Source of the DNA: Clostridia bacterium
GTDB taxonomy: Bacteria; Bacillota; Clostridia; Peptostreptococcales; Anaerovoracaceae
Reading direction: 5' to 3'
Assembly: GCA_910575405.1 (NCBI GenBank)
Contig: CAJTER010000022.1
Span: 1 to 64,000 of the forward strand
Length of the DNA: 64,000 nt
Below, one piece after another: positions 16,901 through 25,614 of this stretch; within the stretch, counting starts at the first letter, position 1; every line of letters begins with the position of its first letter. The position numbers and the translations under genes are program-made. The notes beneath the pieces were generated by a model that saw only the letters and a list, made by a program, of their open reading frames with translations, searched no databases and was not told the origin of the DNA.

Positions 16901-18137
16901 CACCAATCCTGCTTACGCCCCAGGATTTGTGAGCCGCATTCTCCGTATTGTCTCCATTGTCCGCCGGCTCCTGGCTGTCGTCCTCCTCTACCTCTCCATC
17001 CGGATAGTTGGAATAGCTGTCCGTTTCAACCCAGGCTGCCTCGGAGGACTTGAGGTTTTTTTCGGCCGCAATGGTAGCCTCTCTTGTGGCAAACTGGAGG
17101 ATATAGATATCGTCGCTTCCTTTTATTACTGCCTCCGGGCTGCATTCGGTCAGATTAAGCCCCGTGTCCCCGCCTTTCACGATGAGCCGCTTTGTATAAT
17201 ATTCATCCTGCATGTCCTCGTTGTTTTCGTTCTGGTCATCGGCCTTTACAAATTCGGCCGCTGCTTTCGCAAAGTCATCGAAGGCTTCCTCTTCTTCCAG
17301 ACCAACATTGACCGTGCAGCTGGCAACAGCCCCTTTGATTGTTCTGGCCTCAATGACCGTGGTTCCAAGCCCTTTTCCCGTAACAAGGCCGTCCTCTACC
17401 GTGGCCACTTCTTTGTCCAGGCTGCTCCAGGAAACGGTCTGATCCGTTGTATGCTCCGGCAGAATAGAGGCTGTCAGTTTTTTGCTTTCCCCTTTGTTCA
17501 GGGTGATGGTTTCCTGATCCAGTGTAATGGGAAGCGGCGCGCGTTTTACGGTCACGTATGCCTTGAAATTATAGGCCGCCTTTGTCTTTGTACGGATTTT
17601 CAGGGAAATCTCTGCGGTTCCTGCTGTAAGACCGGTGACCTTTCCATTTTTGACTGCGGCAACTGTTTCATCAGAGCTGCTCCAAGTGTAGACTGCCCCG
17701 GCATTTTTGTGGGGCTTATTTTTTATGCTGATGGTATAGGCCTTCCCCTGCTCAAGGGTCAGCTTTGTTTTAGACAGAACTGGCTTTTGTACCGTTACCC
17801 TGCAGGTCAGCTTCTTTTTCGTCTTTCCCTTTTTTACAAGGACTGTAATACTCGTTTTTCCAGCCTTTAAGCCCTGTACCTTCCCTTTTTTGGTAACGGC
17901 CGCAATGGACTTGTTTGCAGATTTGTATGTAAGCTTTGCCCTTTTGGGAGCGTTCTTTACTTTGATGGTTTTGGCTGCCCCGATGGTCAAACTTATGGTC
18001 TTTGGGGACAGGGCCATTTTTTTACTTGCTGCGTATACCTGCTGTCCGCTTAGCGGAACCAGTGTCAGAACCAGTGCCATGGATACGATACATGCCAGGA
18101 TTCTCTTTGCAGGTCTTCTGTTTGTTTCACATTTCAT
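13995..18137 (-). CDS. secreted subtilisin-family serine protease with multiple BIG2 domains
   Basis: The 1380-residue precursor has a signal peptide (residues 1-37), three BIG2 Ig-like domains (about 40-280), an acidic linker with propeptide-like segment (about 285-400), and an S8 protease domain (about 405-660). The catalytic residues are Asp433 (VAVVDTGVSS), His465 (GHGTHVAGT), oxyanion Asn547 (SAGNDN) and Ser610 (GTSMAAPH). Five further BIG2 domains follow with an exact 84-residue period, and the last about 250 residues contain GLUG-like repeats (NGLFGYLNGTVKNL and similar). There is no LPxTG or membrane anchor, so it is released or held by its repeats. GGGAGG precedes the ATG. Placing BIG2 domains on both sides of the protease is uncommon. 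It probably degrades host or environmental protein. Confidence 0.92.
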   Translation of the reverse strand: MKCETNRRPAKRILACIVSMALVLTLVPLSGQQVYAASKKMALSPKTISLTIGAAKTIKVKNAPKRAKLTYKSANKSIAAVTKKGKVQGLKAGKTSITVLVKKGKTKKKLTCRVTVQKPVLSKTKLTLEQGKAYTISIKNKPHKNAGAVYTWSSSDETVAAVKNGKVTGLTAGTAEISLKIRTKTKAAYNFKAYVTVKRAPLPITLDQETITLNKGESKKLTASILPEHTTDQTVSWSSLDKEVATVEDGLVTGKGLGTTVIEARTIKGAVASCTVNVGLEEEEAFDDFAKAAAEFVKADDQNENNEDMQDEYYTKRLIVKGGDTGLNLTECSPEAVIKGSDDIYILQFATREATIAAEKNLKSSEAAWVETDSYSNYPDGEVEEDDSQEPADNGDNTENAAHKSWGVSRIGADRYAASLKGKKGSVTVAVVDTGVSSHSFLSGRLLSGYDFVDLDKNPSDPKGHGTHVAGTIVDCTPGLSVKILPIRVLGINGGTSINVGNGIRYAADHKASVINLSLGGGHSNYKDEAIAYAIRKGVTVVVSAGNDNKNTSAYCPAHITGAVVVAATDKNDKKASFSNYGNSVDVAAPGVSIVSSVPGGKYQSYSGTSMAAPHVSAVAAMFKLDTPSFTPAKVESKIKKHTRDLGSKGWDKYYGYGIPDIRNLKTIQPTGIKLNQTAATVYTGDSVTLTAVVSPESATDKSVIWSSSNAKIASVSNGKVTGVSKGTATITAKTSNGKTASCKITVKAKNIEVTGITMSKAEAELYTGESITLTAAVSPESATDKSVTWSSSNAKVATVSNGKVTGVSKGTATIAARTSNGKNASCKVTVKDKIIEVTGITLDKTEANLYTGESVTLTATVSPSNATDKSVTWSSSNARVATVSSGRVTGVSQGTATITAKTSNGKTVSCKVTVEDKAIEVTGITLDKTQASLYTGESVTLTANLSPANASNKSITWSSSNARVATVSSGRVTGVSAGTATVTARTANGKTASCQITVQSKNVEVTKITLNRTSATLYAGDTLALTATVSPENASNRTITWSSDNPSIASVDRAGTVTAVSKGAATITAAASNGIQAACRIQVNQITEIRTLQQLKDVKSDLSGHYRLMQDIDLGNVEWEPIGSDRDHMFKGIFDGNGHTISGLNITAPRTNYNGLFGYLNGTVKNLAVQGRIAFVRTNISSHSYAGGISGYGTEAVITDCTSRVTIDIETNNDSQGSYTEAGGIIGLADQWSQMKNCRNYGDIHGASRKGVRTDAYSGGIAGTISNGAAISGCTNEGRISAYTLLGESEYFTICYAGGIAGRAAVNVNVTSCTNSGSIRAESYPQFATQLSNSVSAGGIIGTLNSGSISGCMNHSGSITALGSEHTVIGKGDITGKEF
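14870..16117 (-). repeat. five tandem 252-bp repeats encoding BIG2 domains
   Basis: The phrase gtgatacccg and its close variants recur at 15361, 15613 and 15865, with degenerate copies at 15109 and about 16117, a period of exactly 252 bases (84 codons). Blocks such as the one around GTTGCTGCTGCTCCAGGTTA are nearly identical between copies. The similarity at DNA level suggests recent duplication or gene conversion and potential for copy-number change. Confidence 0.9.
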
Positions 18138-18283
18138 GGATAACCTCCCATTACTCTACATCAACTCTGCTATAAGTATACCATATTTCTGCCTGCTGGG
18201 ATATTGGTATTTTCACTGCCACAGGGATTTGGGAGGGCGGATTTTTTCAGACCTGCGCAAGGCCCCGCCGCTTCACATAAAAA

Positions 18284-18325
18284 GAGGATAAAGGCAGGTT
18301 GTCTGATGCGCTGTCTTTATCCTCA
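18284..18325 (-). terminator. intrinsic terminator of clpB
   Basis: On the minus strand GAGGATAAAG pairs with CTTTATCCTC, extended by CAG/CTG, and the stem is followed by TTTTTATG. It lies 64 bases after the clpB stop codon. Confidence 0.8.
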
Positions 18326-18388
18326 AACGGATTTTCTTTGTGTGATTTTTATTCTATGTGTTTGCTGTTGGAATGCTTCCTCTCTGTC

Positions 18389-20980
18389 CTACTTGACCTG
18401 GAAGATCAGCTTTTCGCCGTCTGAGCCAATTTCTACGCTGTCGCCATCTTTAATGTTGCCCCGGATAATCTCACCCGCCAGCTGGGTTTCCACATTTTTC
18501 TGCAAGTAGCGTTTGACCGGTCTTGCACCATAGGCCGGAGTATAAGCTTCTCCCGCAATGAAGGCCTTGGCTTCGTCCTTCAGGGCAAGGCGGATGTTCC
18601 GATCCACAAGACGTTTTTCGATGTCTGCCAGAGAAAGATCGATGATTCTCTGAATCTGGCTTTCGGTCAGCGGTGAGAACACCACAATGTCGTCAACACG
18701 GTTTAAGAATTCCGGTCGGAAATATTTCTTCGTCTCATCCTCCACCTGCTGTTTTACTGAATCCTCCACGCTTCCGTCTTCCTTAATGCCGTCGATGAGA
18801 TACTGGCTTCCGATATTGGAGGTCATGATTACGATGGTATTTTTGAAGTCCACGGTTCTGCCCTGGTTGTCTGTCAGCCGCCCATCGTCTAGAAGCTGGA
18901 GCAGGATGTTGAACACATCCGGATGGGCTTTTTCGATTTCATCAAAGAGGATGACGCTGTAAGGCTTTCTTCTTACTGCCTCAGTCAGCTGTCCGCCTTC
19001 GTCATATCCCACGTATCCCGGAGGCGCTCCCACCAGGCGGGAAACTGAATGTTTTTCCATGTATTCGGACATATCGATCCGCACCATATTCCTCTCCGAA
19101 TCAAACATAGCTTCTGATAGAGCCTTGGCAAGCTCGGTTTTTCCAACGCCTGTGGGCCCCAGGAAAATGAAGGAGCCGATAGGGCGATTTTCAGCTTTCA
19201 GACCTGCTCTTGCCCGGAGAACGGCTTCCGCTACCGCATCGACTGCCGTTTCCTGACCAATGACTCTCCTGTGAAGGATTTCCGGCAAGCGCAGCAGCTT
19301 TTCACGCTCTGATTCTACCAGCCTGCTCACCGGAATGCCGGTCCAGCCTGCTACTACCTCCGCAATTTCCTCTTCTCCCACTTCTTCTCTCAGGAGGCGA
19401 TTTTCCTTTGCTTCGTCAGCCTGATCCTTTTCAACCTCCAGCTTTTTCTCAAGCTCCGGAAGGGTTCCATATTTTAACTGGGCCAGCTTTTCCAGGTCGT
19501 AATTTCGTTCAGCTTCTTCAATCTGAAGCTTTACATCTTCGATCTGCTGCTTGGTGCCTTTTGCCTCGGTAATAGCTTTCTTTTCGTTTTCCCACTGAGC
19601 CCGCATGGAAGCGCTTTCCTCTTTCAGGCCGGACAATTCTTTATCAAGATGTGCCATCCTGGCCTTGGATGCCGGATCGTCTTCCTTTCCAAGGGCCTGC
19701 TTTTCAATTTCAAGCTGCATGATTTTGCGGGAAATCTCGTCCAGCTCTGCTGGCATGCTATCAATTTCCGTACGGATTTTGGAAGCTGCCTCATCCATCA
19801 GATCAATGGCCTTATCCGGCAGGAAGCGATCTGTAATATACCGATCCGAAAGGGTTGCACAGGCGATGAGGGCATTATCGGTGATGCGGACGCCGTGGTG
19901 GATTTCAAAGCGCTCTTTCAGTCCTCTCAAAATGGAAATAGTATCTTCCACAGTTGGCTGATCCACCAGGACTTTCTGGAACCGCCGCTCAAGAGCTGCG
20001 TCCTTTTCGATATATTTCCGGTATTCATCCAGAGTCGTAGCGCCGATGCAGTGGAGCTCGCCTCTTGCCAGCTTTGGTTTCAGCAGGTTGCCTGCATCCA
20101 TAGCGCCTTCCGATTTGCCCGCCCCTACGATATTGTGGATCTCATCGATAAAGAGGATGATGCGGCCCTCGGATTTTTCGATTTCATGGAGCACTGCTTT
20201 GAGCCGTTCCTCGAATTCACCTCTGAACTTTGCTCCCGCAATGAGGGCGCCCATGTCCAGGGCAAAGATGGTCTTGTCTTTCAGGCCTTCCGGCACATCG
20301 CCGTTTAGAATACGCTGGGCCAGACCTTCTACTACAGCTGTCTTTCCTACACCTGGCTCTCCGATGAGCACTGGATTATTCTTGGTTCTTCTGGAAAGGA
20401 TTTGAATCGTATGACGGATTTCACCGTCCCGGCCGATAACCGGATCCAGCTTTCCTTCCCGCGCCATTTCTACCAAATCTCTGCCGTACTTACCCAAAGC
20501 ATCGTAATTGTCCTCCGGATTCTGACTAGTCACTCTCTGGTTTCCCCTGACTTTTTCCAGAGCCTCCAGGAACCGGTTCTTTGTGATGTTGTACTTTTTA
20601 AACAGCTTGGAAGAAGGGGTTCCCTTTTCCTCAAGCAGCGCCAGGTACATGTGCTCTACGCTGACATATTCGTCCTTAAAGTCCCCGGCAATTTTTTCCG
20701 CTTTGAGCAGCAGCTGGGATAACCGCCTGGAAGAGTACATGCTGTCGGCTCCGCCTGTTACTTTTGGAAGCTTTTCCATTTCTTCCTGTAAATCTCCAAT
20801 CACCGCCCCAACATTTATTTCCATAAACTTGAGAAGCTTCGGGATAAGCCCGTCCTGCTGCATGATCAGTGCCAGATGCAGGTGTTCTCCGTCAAGCTGC
20901 TGATGTCCTTCCTCTATGGCGATGTTCTGGCAATCCATAATGGCTCCCTGAGCATTTTGTGTATATTTTTCTAAATTCAT
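18389..20980 (-). CDS. clpB: ATP-dependent disaggregase ClpB
   Basis: The 863-residue protein has the ClpB layout: N-terminal Clp-N repeats (1-150), first AAA+ module (Walker [10 protein letters not shown], Walker [11 protein letters not shown]), a coiled-coil middle domain (about 410-530, [15 protein letters not shown] through [13 protein letters not shown]), second AAA+ module ([30 protein letters not shown]) and the small C-terminal domain. The middle domain identifies ClpB rather than ClpC or ClpE. It pulls polypeptides out of aggregates with DnaK and ATP. GGAGG precedes the start. A perfect CIRCE element upstream shows HrcA control, so it is heat induced; monocistronic with its own terminator. 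Confidence 0.97.
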   Translation of the reverse strand: MNLEKYTQNAQGAIMDCQNIAIEEGHQQLDGEHLHLALIMQQDGLIPKLLKFMEINVGAVIGDLQEEMEKLPKVTGGADSMYSSRRLSQLLLKAEKIAGDFKDEYVSVEHMYLALLEEKGTPSSKLFKKYNITKNRFLEALEKVRGNQRVTSQNPEDNYDALGKYGRDLVEMAREGKLDPVIGRDGEIRHTIQILSRRTKNNPVLIGEPGVGKTAVVEGLAQRILNGDVPEGLKDKTIFALDMGALIAGAKFRGEFEERLKAVLHEIEKSEGRIILFIDEIHNIVGAGKSEGAMDAGNLLKPKLARGELHCIGATTLDEYRKYIEKDAALERRFQKVLVDQPTVEDTISILRGLKERFEIHHGVRITDNALIACATLSDRYITDRFLPDKAIDLMDEAASKIRTEIDSMPAELDEISRKIMQLEIEKQALGKEDDPASKARMAHLDKELSGLKEESASMRAQWENEKKAITEAKGTKQQIEDVKLQIEEAERNYDLEKLAQLKYGTLPELEKKLEVEKDQADEAKENRLLREEVGEEEIAEVVAGWTGIPVSRLVESEREKLLRLPEILHRRVIGQETAVDAVAEAVLRARAGLKAENRPIGSFIFLGPTGVGKTELAKALSEAMFDSERNMVRIDMSEYMEKHSVSRLVGAPPGYVGYDEGGQLTEAVRRKPYSVILFDEIEKAHPDVFNILLQLLDDGRLTDNQGRTVDFKNTIVIMTSNIGSQYLIDGIKEDGSVEDSVKQQVEDETKKYFRPEFLNRVDDIVVFSPLTESQIQRIIDLSLADIEKRLVDRNIRLALKDEAKAFIAGEAYTPAYGARPVKRYLQKNVETQLAGEIIRGNIKDGDSVEIGSDGEKLIFQVK

Positions 20981-21058
20981 TAAAGTTCACCTCCGCGCCT
21001 TTGTCCATTTTTCTAATATCTATATTAGTATGAACAAGGAATTTTTTTCTACACCTTT

Positions 21059-21087
21059 ATTGTACTCCTGCAAAATCAAAAAGTAAA
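21059..21087 (-). promoter_or_regulatory. clpB promoter
   Basis: On the minus strand TTTACT (21087-21082) and TACAAT (21064-21059) are 17 bases apart. The CIRCE element lies immediately upstream of the -35 box, leaving about 80 bases of leader before the start codon. Confidence 0.55.
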
Positions 21088-21094
21088 GAACTTT

Positions 21095-21121
21095 TTAGCA
21101 CTCACCTTTAAAGAGTGCTAA
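21095..21121. promoter_or_regulatory. CIRCE element (HrcA operator)
   Basis: TTAGCACTC, nine bases, GAGTGCTAA: a perfect match to the CIRCE inverted repeat bound by the heat-shock repressor HrcA. It sits just upstream of clpB on the minus strand. Confidence 0.95.
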
Positions 21122-21259
21122 CAATTTTTAAAACTCTACTGTTTTCCTCCCGTGAAAACCAATACCAATAGAACCATTTGCTCAATCTGCCTCTGCTCAC
21201 TTGGCACCTTTCACGAAATGATTATCAACAAAGTCACCTGAATTGTTTTTTGTTGTACA

Positions 21260-21288
21260 AAAAAAACAGCTTACAGGAAGCTGTTTTT
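21260..21288 (-). terminator. intrinsic terminator of the DUF3842 gene
   Basis: AAACAGCTT and AAGCTGTTT pair around a four-base loop; on the minus strand the stem is followed by an eight-base T run, giving a strong terminator. It lies about 95 bases downstream of the DUF3842 stop. Confidence 0.85.
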
Positions 21289-21384
21289 GAAATTCACTGA
21301 AGTTTTTATGAATCGTCAATTGGCGATGTATAAAGTTCTAAAATTTTGGGCAGCAAGATTTAAATGCGGGCAGAAAAGTGATAA

Positions 21385-21837
21385 CTACTTCGTTCTCGCC
21401 GCAGCTTTCGCACTGTGTTCCGACTCGCTGCTTTCAATATACTCCCGAATGGCTTTCACCGCGTTTTCGATATGTGTCCCCAGAGGCACATCCTCCACGC
21501 TTACCACATGGATATGACAGCGGTTAATAGGCAGCAGTACTTTGTATGTATGGCTTCCGCCGATTGCCGCTGCCATTGCGGGAGACAGCTCTCCCATCAT
21601 GGAATTGGCATTTAAAATACCGATTACGCCTACTACAATATCTACATGCTGCATATTGTGGATAATGGCATTTTCGCCAGTTGCCCCGTCATCCGCGCCT
21701 GCCCGAAGCATCTGTCCTGTGGCCGCGGAGTTGGTGCCGAGAGCCAGAACCTGAAGCTGCGGCAGCTCCGCCTTCAGCCTTTCCACAATGGCCCTTCCAA
21801 TGCCACCGCCCTGTCCGTCAACAACTGCAATAATCAT
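21385..21837 (-). CDS. DUF3842-family protein
   Basis: The 150-residue protein opens with a nucleotide-binding-like loop (IIAVVDGQGGGIGRAIVERL) and contains repeated Gly/Ala-rich stretches (TNSAATGQMLRAGADDGATG; GVIGILNANSMMGELSPAMA). These match the small clostridial DUF3842 family, whose function is not known; the N-terminus resembles a Rossmann-type turn, so binding of a nucleotide or cofactor is an inference. The C-terminal 20 residues are Ser/Ala/Lys-rich. GAGGAG precedes the ATG. It lies downstream of the flavin electron-transfer genes on the same strand with a 93-base gap and has its own terminator; whether it belongs functionally to that system is open. Confidence 0.75.
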   Translation of the reverse strand: MIIAVVDGQGGGIGRAIVERLKAELPQLQVLALGTNSAATGQMLRAGADDGATGENAIIHNMQHVDIVVGVIGILNANSMMGELSPAMAAAIGGSHTYKVLLPINRCHIHVVSVEDVPLGTHIENAVKAIREYIESSESEHSAKAAARTK

Positions 21838-21930
21838 ATCTGCTCCTCAGCTTTCTCAAAGGATTTCCCGCAGCAATGCGAGATTCCCTTATTTTATCAC
21901 AGGACACAGACAGCTGACAATGAAAAGTTC

Positions 21931-22791
21931 TCATATCCATGGCCAGCATATGGCAAAGAGCAGTGCCGCTTTTAAAAGGACCGCTGGAATTTCCGTTCCT
22001 CTCAGCTTTTTCAGCCCGATGGCAACATTCTGCTTCGGGCATACATCCAGACACGCGCCGCACTGAAAGCATTCTCCCGATCCCTCCTCCAGGGAAAGAG
22101 CAGCCGGACAGTTTTTCCTGCAGAGACTGCAGCCTTTTATGCAGTTTTCCTTATCTTTTACCGGAACAAAAACAGGAATTACCGGCATCAGGGCAAAAAT
22201 GGCGCCCATGGGGCAGAGAAAACGGCAGAAAAAACGGGGAACGCAGCACATGCCCACAAGAATCACTCCCAGAACTGCCGCCGCCAGGGCTGATCCCTTC
22301 AGTGAAAAGGAGCCCGCTGTAAAGGAGGCGAAAAGCTCCCATGGATCCGCCGGTGAAAGCTTGCTGTAATATCCGAAAAAGCATGTACCCAGAATGACTG
22401 CCAGGAGGATATATTTGATACAAGGAAGCTTACTGCTTACACGTTCGGGGATTTTAGGAAGCCCTCTCGCCGCCACGCCCGCGGAACCGGCTGCGGCTTT
22501 CTTTTTTCTGACCTGCTTTCTTAAAAACGAGACTGCCCCATAAAGCGCGTCTCCCAGGGTCCCAAAGGCACAGGCATAGCCGCAGAAGAAACGGCTGAAT
22601 ACAATCGTATACGCTAAAAGCGCCAGCATCAGCTTTACGAAAACAGAAAGCTCTACCAGCTCTCCCGCTCCCATCTGCTCCAGTATGTAGCGCGCTCCTG
22701 AAAAGGCGGCGGAAAAGAGCCCTGGCGCTGTAATGAAAAAGATGACTTGAATAACCGCGCGCACAATGCGGTTTTGCTTTTTTCGTTTCAC
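21931..22791 (-). CDS. NapH/NosR-like membrane ferredoxin (4Fe-4S) protein
   Basis: The 286-residue protein has about five membrane helices (for example VIQVIFFITAPGLFSAAF; KLMLALLAYTIVFSRFF; YILLAVILGTCFFGYY) with two membrane-proximal Cys motifs (FFCGYACAFG; FFCRFLCPMG), typical of NapH/CcoG/NosR-type proteins, and a C-terminal pair of [4Fe-4S] motifs (CIKGCSLCRKNCP and CFQCGACLDVCP). It likely carries electrons from the cytoplasmic side into or across the membrane. Its GTG start shares one base with the stop of the upstream FMN-binding gene, so translation is coupled. With the FMN-binding proteins and ApbE it forms a route delivering electrons to covalently bound flavins outside the cell. 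Confidence 0.88.
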   Translation of the reverse strand: MKRKKQNRIVRAVIQVIFFITAPGLFSAAFSGARYILEQMGAGELVELSVFVKLMLALLAYTIVFSRFFCGYACAFGTLGDALYGAVSFLRKQVRKKKAAAGSAGVAARGLPKIPERVSSKLPCIKYILLAVILGTCFFGYYSKLSPADPWELFASFTAGSFSLKGSALAAAVLGVILVGMCCVPRFFCRFLCPMGAIFALMPVIPVFVPVKDKENCIKGCSLCRKNCPAALSLEEGSGECFQCGACLDVCPKQNVAIGLKKLRGTEIPAVLLKAALLFAICWPWI

Positions 22792-23255
22792 TACTTCTTA
22801 CCTGCCTTTCCGAAGGCCTCCGTCGCTGCGTTTATAATGCCGCGTGAGGTATAGGTCGCACCGGAAACGGTATCCACGCCCTCGGCAGACTGTAGCTCCG
22901 CAATGGAATCCAGCACCTGAACCGCCATATTGTAATAGGCTGCGTCTTCATTCGCCGCAGAAACAATTTCAATGCCGGAAAGGTTTCCCTGCTCAATTGT
23001 AATTTCTACAGTAACGGTGCCTCCGAAGCCCTGAGCGCTGCCCTGGTAGGTTCCGTCTTTGTAAGGGCCCTCCTCTGCTTGCGCCGAAGCAGCTCCTTCT
23101 TGGGCGCTCTGCGTATTTTCCGCAGCCATGGCTGCCATAGCCGCGTTAGCCTTATCCAGCTGCTGATGCAGGGACAGAACCTGATTGTAATACAGCAGGG
23201 CACCCGCAATAATCAGAATGTTAATCGCGCGTACAAAAAAATGCTTACTCCTCAT
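22791..23255 (-). CDS. membrane-anchored FMN-binding domain protein
   Basis: The 154-residue protein has one N-terminal helix (INILIIAGALLYYNQVL), a short Ala/Gln-rich linker and one FMN_bind domain (about 64-152). The motif VDTVSGATYTS contains the threonine to which ApbE-type transferases attach FMN through a phosphoester bond, as in RnfG/NqrC; the start GPYKDGTYQGSAQGFGG is also typical. It would be an extracytoplasmic one-flavin electron carrier. The gene overlaps the preceding gene by four bases (ATGA) and the following gene by one, so the three are translationally coupled. Confidence 0.9.
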   Translation of the reverse strand: MRSKHFFVRAINILIIAGALLYYNQVLSLHQQLDKANAAMAAMAAENTQSAQEGAASAQAEEGPYKDGTYQGSAQGFGGTVTVEITIEQGNLSGIEIVSAANEDAAYYNMAVQVLDSIAELQSAEGVDTVSGATYTSRGIINAATEAFGKAGKK

Positions 23256-24409
23256 CTGCTCTCCCCATCCTGTCTGCTTTCTGTAGTCGGAGCCTGCTGA
23301 TTATCCGCGTCGGCCTCATCGTCCGCGGATGGTTTATCCGTGCTTTCTCCTATGCTGTCATCATCTTTTTCTCCGGAGCTCTCTTCTGTAGGGTCAGGTT
23401 CCGGTTCTTTCGGTGGCTCTGTCGCAGGTTCATCGGATGGAGTCTGCTCAGTAGTATCTGTAGGTTCGGTTTCCTCTTTTTCAGGCTTTTTCGCCTTATC
23501 GAGAGCTTTCTGCACGGCACCCAAAATGCCGTTGGAGCTGTAGGTCGCACCGGAAACAGCATCAATGCCCTCTGTCGTCTGTTTTGCGATGATTCTCTTA
23601 ATAAGGGTCTTCGCGCTTGTCAGGTATGGCTCATCATCCCCTGTTTTTGTTATCTCAATGGCTGAAATTTTTTCATTTTTTATGGTAACCGTAACATAGA
23701 GAAATCCCTTATAGCCTCTGGCAAATCCTGTATATTCGCCATCTACATAAAGGCCTTCTCCTTCATACGGCTCATCTTCTGTTTCCGGTGCAGTAGGCGC
23801 CATCGGAGTTTTTGGCCGCTTGCTTGGTTTTTTGGCCGGTGTCGTGCCGTCATCGTCTCCGCTTTTGTTGATGATAGCTTTTTTCAGAGCGTTCTCTACT
23901 GCTGTAATCAGTCCCACTGAGCTATAAGTAGCTCCGCTGACTGCGTCCACTTTGGTGCTCTGAGTTCTGACGATAGCGGAAAGAACAGCCTTAGCCCTGT
24001 TGAGATAAGGCAAATCATCTCCCTGGTTTGCTACCAGGACTGCCTTGAAGATTTTTCCTTTCAGAATCGTAACCTGTACCGTCAGGATGCCGTTATAACC
24101 TCTTCCGTTTCCGGTATAAACCCCGTCTTTATACGTCTGCCCATCCAGAGACGAATCGTGATTTACTGTCCTGCTTCCGCCGCTTGAGGCTCCTCCCGTT
24201 GTAGTTTTGTTGCCGGAAAGGGCCTGCTTCTTTACTTTTACTCCGCCAGCCTTCTTTGTTTTTGTATCCGATGCTGCCTGCGCGTAAGCAGGGGAAACCT
24301 CTGGAATCAGGGCTTTCGCTGCTGAAAATTCACCATTGATTCCTGTTACCGCAGCTGTTACAACTAAAGCGGCAGGTACTATATATTTTATTGCTTTTTT
24401 ATCCGCCAT
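23252..24409 (-). CDS. secreted protein with two FMN-binding domains
   Basis: The 385-residue protein starts with a signal or anchor helix (YIVPAALVVTAAVTGING), followed by two FMN_bind domains (about 88-192 and 220-318). Each shows the flavinylation motif DAVSGATYSS and the YNGILTVQVTILKGKI or YKGFLYVTVTIKNEKI strand. A Pro/Lys-rich spacer separates the domains, and the last 70 residues are very rich in Glu, Asp, Thr and Pro, probably a disordered wall-spanning segment. With ApbE encoded just upstream, it would carry two covalent FMN groups and pass electrons through the cell envelope. Starts with ATG behind AAAGGA. Confidence 0.9.
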   Translation of the reverse strand: MADKKAIKYIVPAALVVTAAVTGINGEFSAAKALIPEVSPAYAQAASDTKTKKAGGVKVKKQALSGNKTTTGGASSGGSRTVNHDSSLDGQTYKDGVYTGNGRGYNGILTVQVTILKGKIFKAVLVANQGDDLPYLNRAKAVLSAIVRTQSTKVDAVSGATYSSVGLITAVENALKKAIINKSGDDDGTTPAKKPSKRPKTPMAPTAPETEDEPYEGEGLYVDGEYTGFARGYKGFLYVTVTIKNEKISAIEITKTGDDEPYLTSAKTLIKRIIAKQTTEGIDAVSGATYSSNGILGAVQKALDKAKKPEKEETEPTDTTEQTPSDEPATEPPKEPEPDPTEESSGEKDDDSIGESTDKPSADDEADADNQQAPTTESRQDGESR

Positions 24410-24456
24410 TGTGCTCTTGTCCTTTCATTATTGTTTTAATGCCGGTTCCCTGCTGC

Positions 24457-25512
24457 TTACTGCGGCTGGGAATATTGATAGCCTTCATTTGTAAGTTCAA
24501 AGAGTTCCGATGCGCCTTTTGTCATATAGACCTGTTTATCTTCATCTACAAAGACAGCCTCTGCATCGTAAGCCTCGGCCAGAGCCATGCCCTTTTCCTT
24601 TCCCAGTACAAAGCACGCTGTTGCCAGAGCATCACTTTCCAGGCCTTTATCGCATATAATCGTGGTGGAAATCAGGCCGCTTCTGGAAGGGCTTCCTGTC
24701 CCAGGATCCAAAATATGATGGTACCGAATGCCATCCTTCATAAAAAATTTTTCATAATCTCCTGAGGTGGAAATATACTGTTCTCCCGTTACCGTCAGGG
24801 TTCCCAGATAGTCCGCTGTATCTCTCGGATCCGTCAGGGCGACGGACCAGGGGGAGCCGTCTGGCTTGCTTCCATAGGTCATAATGCTGCTACCGCCTAT
24901 GGTAATAACCGCGCCGGATATATCCGGATCCTGACTGAGCAGTTTTTTCACCTCGTCACATCCCATCCCTTTTCCTGCCGCTCCTAAATCAATGCTGGTG
25001 CCTGTTTCTAAAGAAACCTTGTTTCCCTCCACGGAAATGCCCTCGTACCCTACAGACTTAAGCAGCTCTTTAATCTTTTTTTCTTCCGGTACCACCTGGC
25101 TGCCGTTATCCAGATCCCAAAGCCTGGTCAGTTGTCCTATAGTAGGATCAAAGGCTCCTCTGCTGTCCTTTGCTATAGCAAGAACGCGGCTCAGACAGTC
25201 TGCCGTCGCATCCGATACTGTCTGCGCTTTTTTCCCCGCATTTTTGTTGAGAGCGGCAATTTCCGATCCCTCGCTTTTCCAGGAAATCCATTTTTCTTCT
25301 ACCTCTTTCAGACAGCTTTCTACGTCTGTTGTCGGATCCGCTCCGCTGCTGTAGATGGTTTCCATTACTGCTGTTCCCATGGCAAAGCCCGTATATCTGT
25401 AGGTCTGAATGTCAGCGTTCTCCTGCTGAGCTTCGCTGTCATCTCCTGACGCGCAGGAAACGAAAAGCATGCAGACCAGCAGCCCGCATATTATCATCGC
25501 ATATTTTTTCAC
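24457..25512 (-). CDS. apbE: FAD:protein FMN transferase (ApbE family) lipoprotein
   Basis: About 351 residues, from a GTG start six bases after AAGGAG. A lipobox-like sequence (LLVCMLFVSCASG) makes it a surface lipoprotein. ApbE motifs are present: YTGFAMGTAVMETIYS, the central DLGAAGKGMGCDEVKKLL, TIGGSSIMTYG, and the metal-binding HHILDPGTGSPS. The enzyme uses FAD to attach FMN to threonines in SGATYS/T motifs, three of which are encoded in the two genes directly downstream. The tight gene context makes those proteins its likely targets. Confidence 0.95.
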   Translation of the reverse strand: MKKYAMIICGLLVCMLFVSCASGDDSEAQQENADIQTYRYTGFAMGTAVMETIYSSGADPTTDVESCLKEVEEKWISWKSEGSEIAALNKNAGKKAQTVSDATADCLSRVLAIAKDSRGAFDPTIGQLTRLWDLDNGSQVVPEEKKIKELLKSVGYEGISVEGNKVSLETGTSIDLGAAGKGMGCDEVKKLLSQDPDISGAVITIGGSSIMTYGSKPDGSPWSVALTDPRDTADYLGTLTVTGEQYISTSGDYEKFFMKDGIRYHHILDPGTGSPSRSGLISTTIICDKGLESDALATACFVLGKEKGMALAEAYDAEAVFVDEDKQVYMTKGASELFELTNEGYQYSQPQ

Positions 25513-25538
25513 CAATATCTCCTTATTTGCAGCATTTT

Positions 25539-25577
25539 GCAGAGCAAAGCAGCCTGTGATCGCGTGCTTTGCTCTGC
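25539..25577. repeat. intercistronic 12-bp inverted repeat
   Basis: GCAGAGCAAAGC and GCTTTGCTCTGC form a perfect 12-pair stem with a 15-base loop between the BIG2-protein gene and apbE. On the minus strand no T run follows, so it is more likely an mRNA-stability or partial-attenuation hairpin than a full terminator. Confidence 0.6.
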
Positions 25578-25614
25578 TTTCTTTATCTTCGTTAGCTTTA
25601 TCCCTGTGATTCTG

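Noticed and set aside
21122-21259. Gap upstream of clpB searched for a small gene or RNA
   Set aside because: Apart from the CIRCE element at its edge and the terminator, no ribosome site, long frame or convincing structure was seen.
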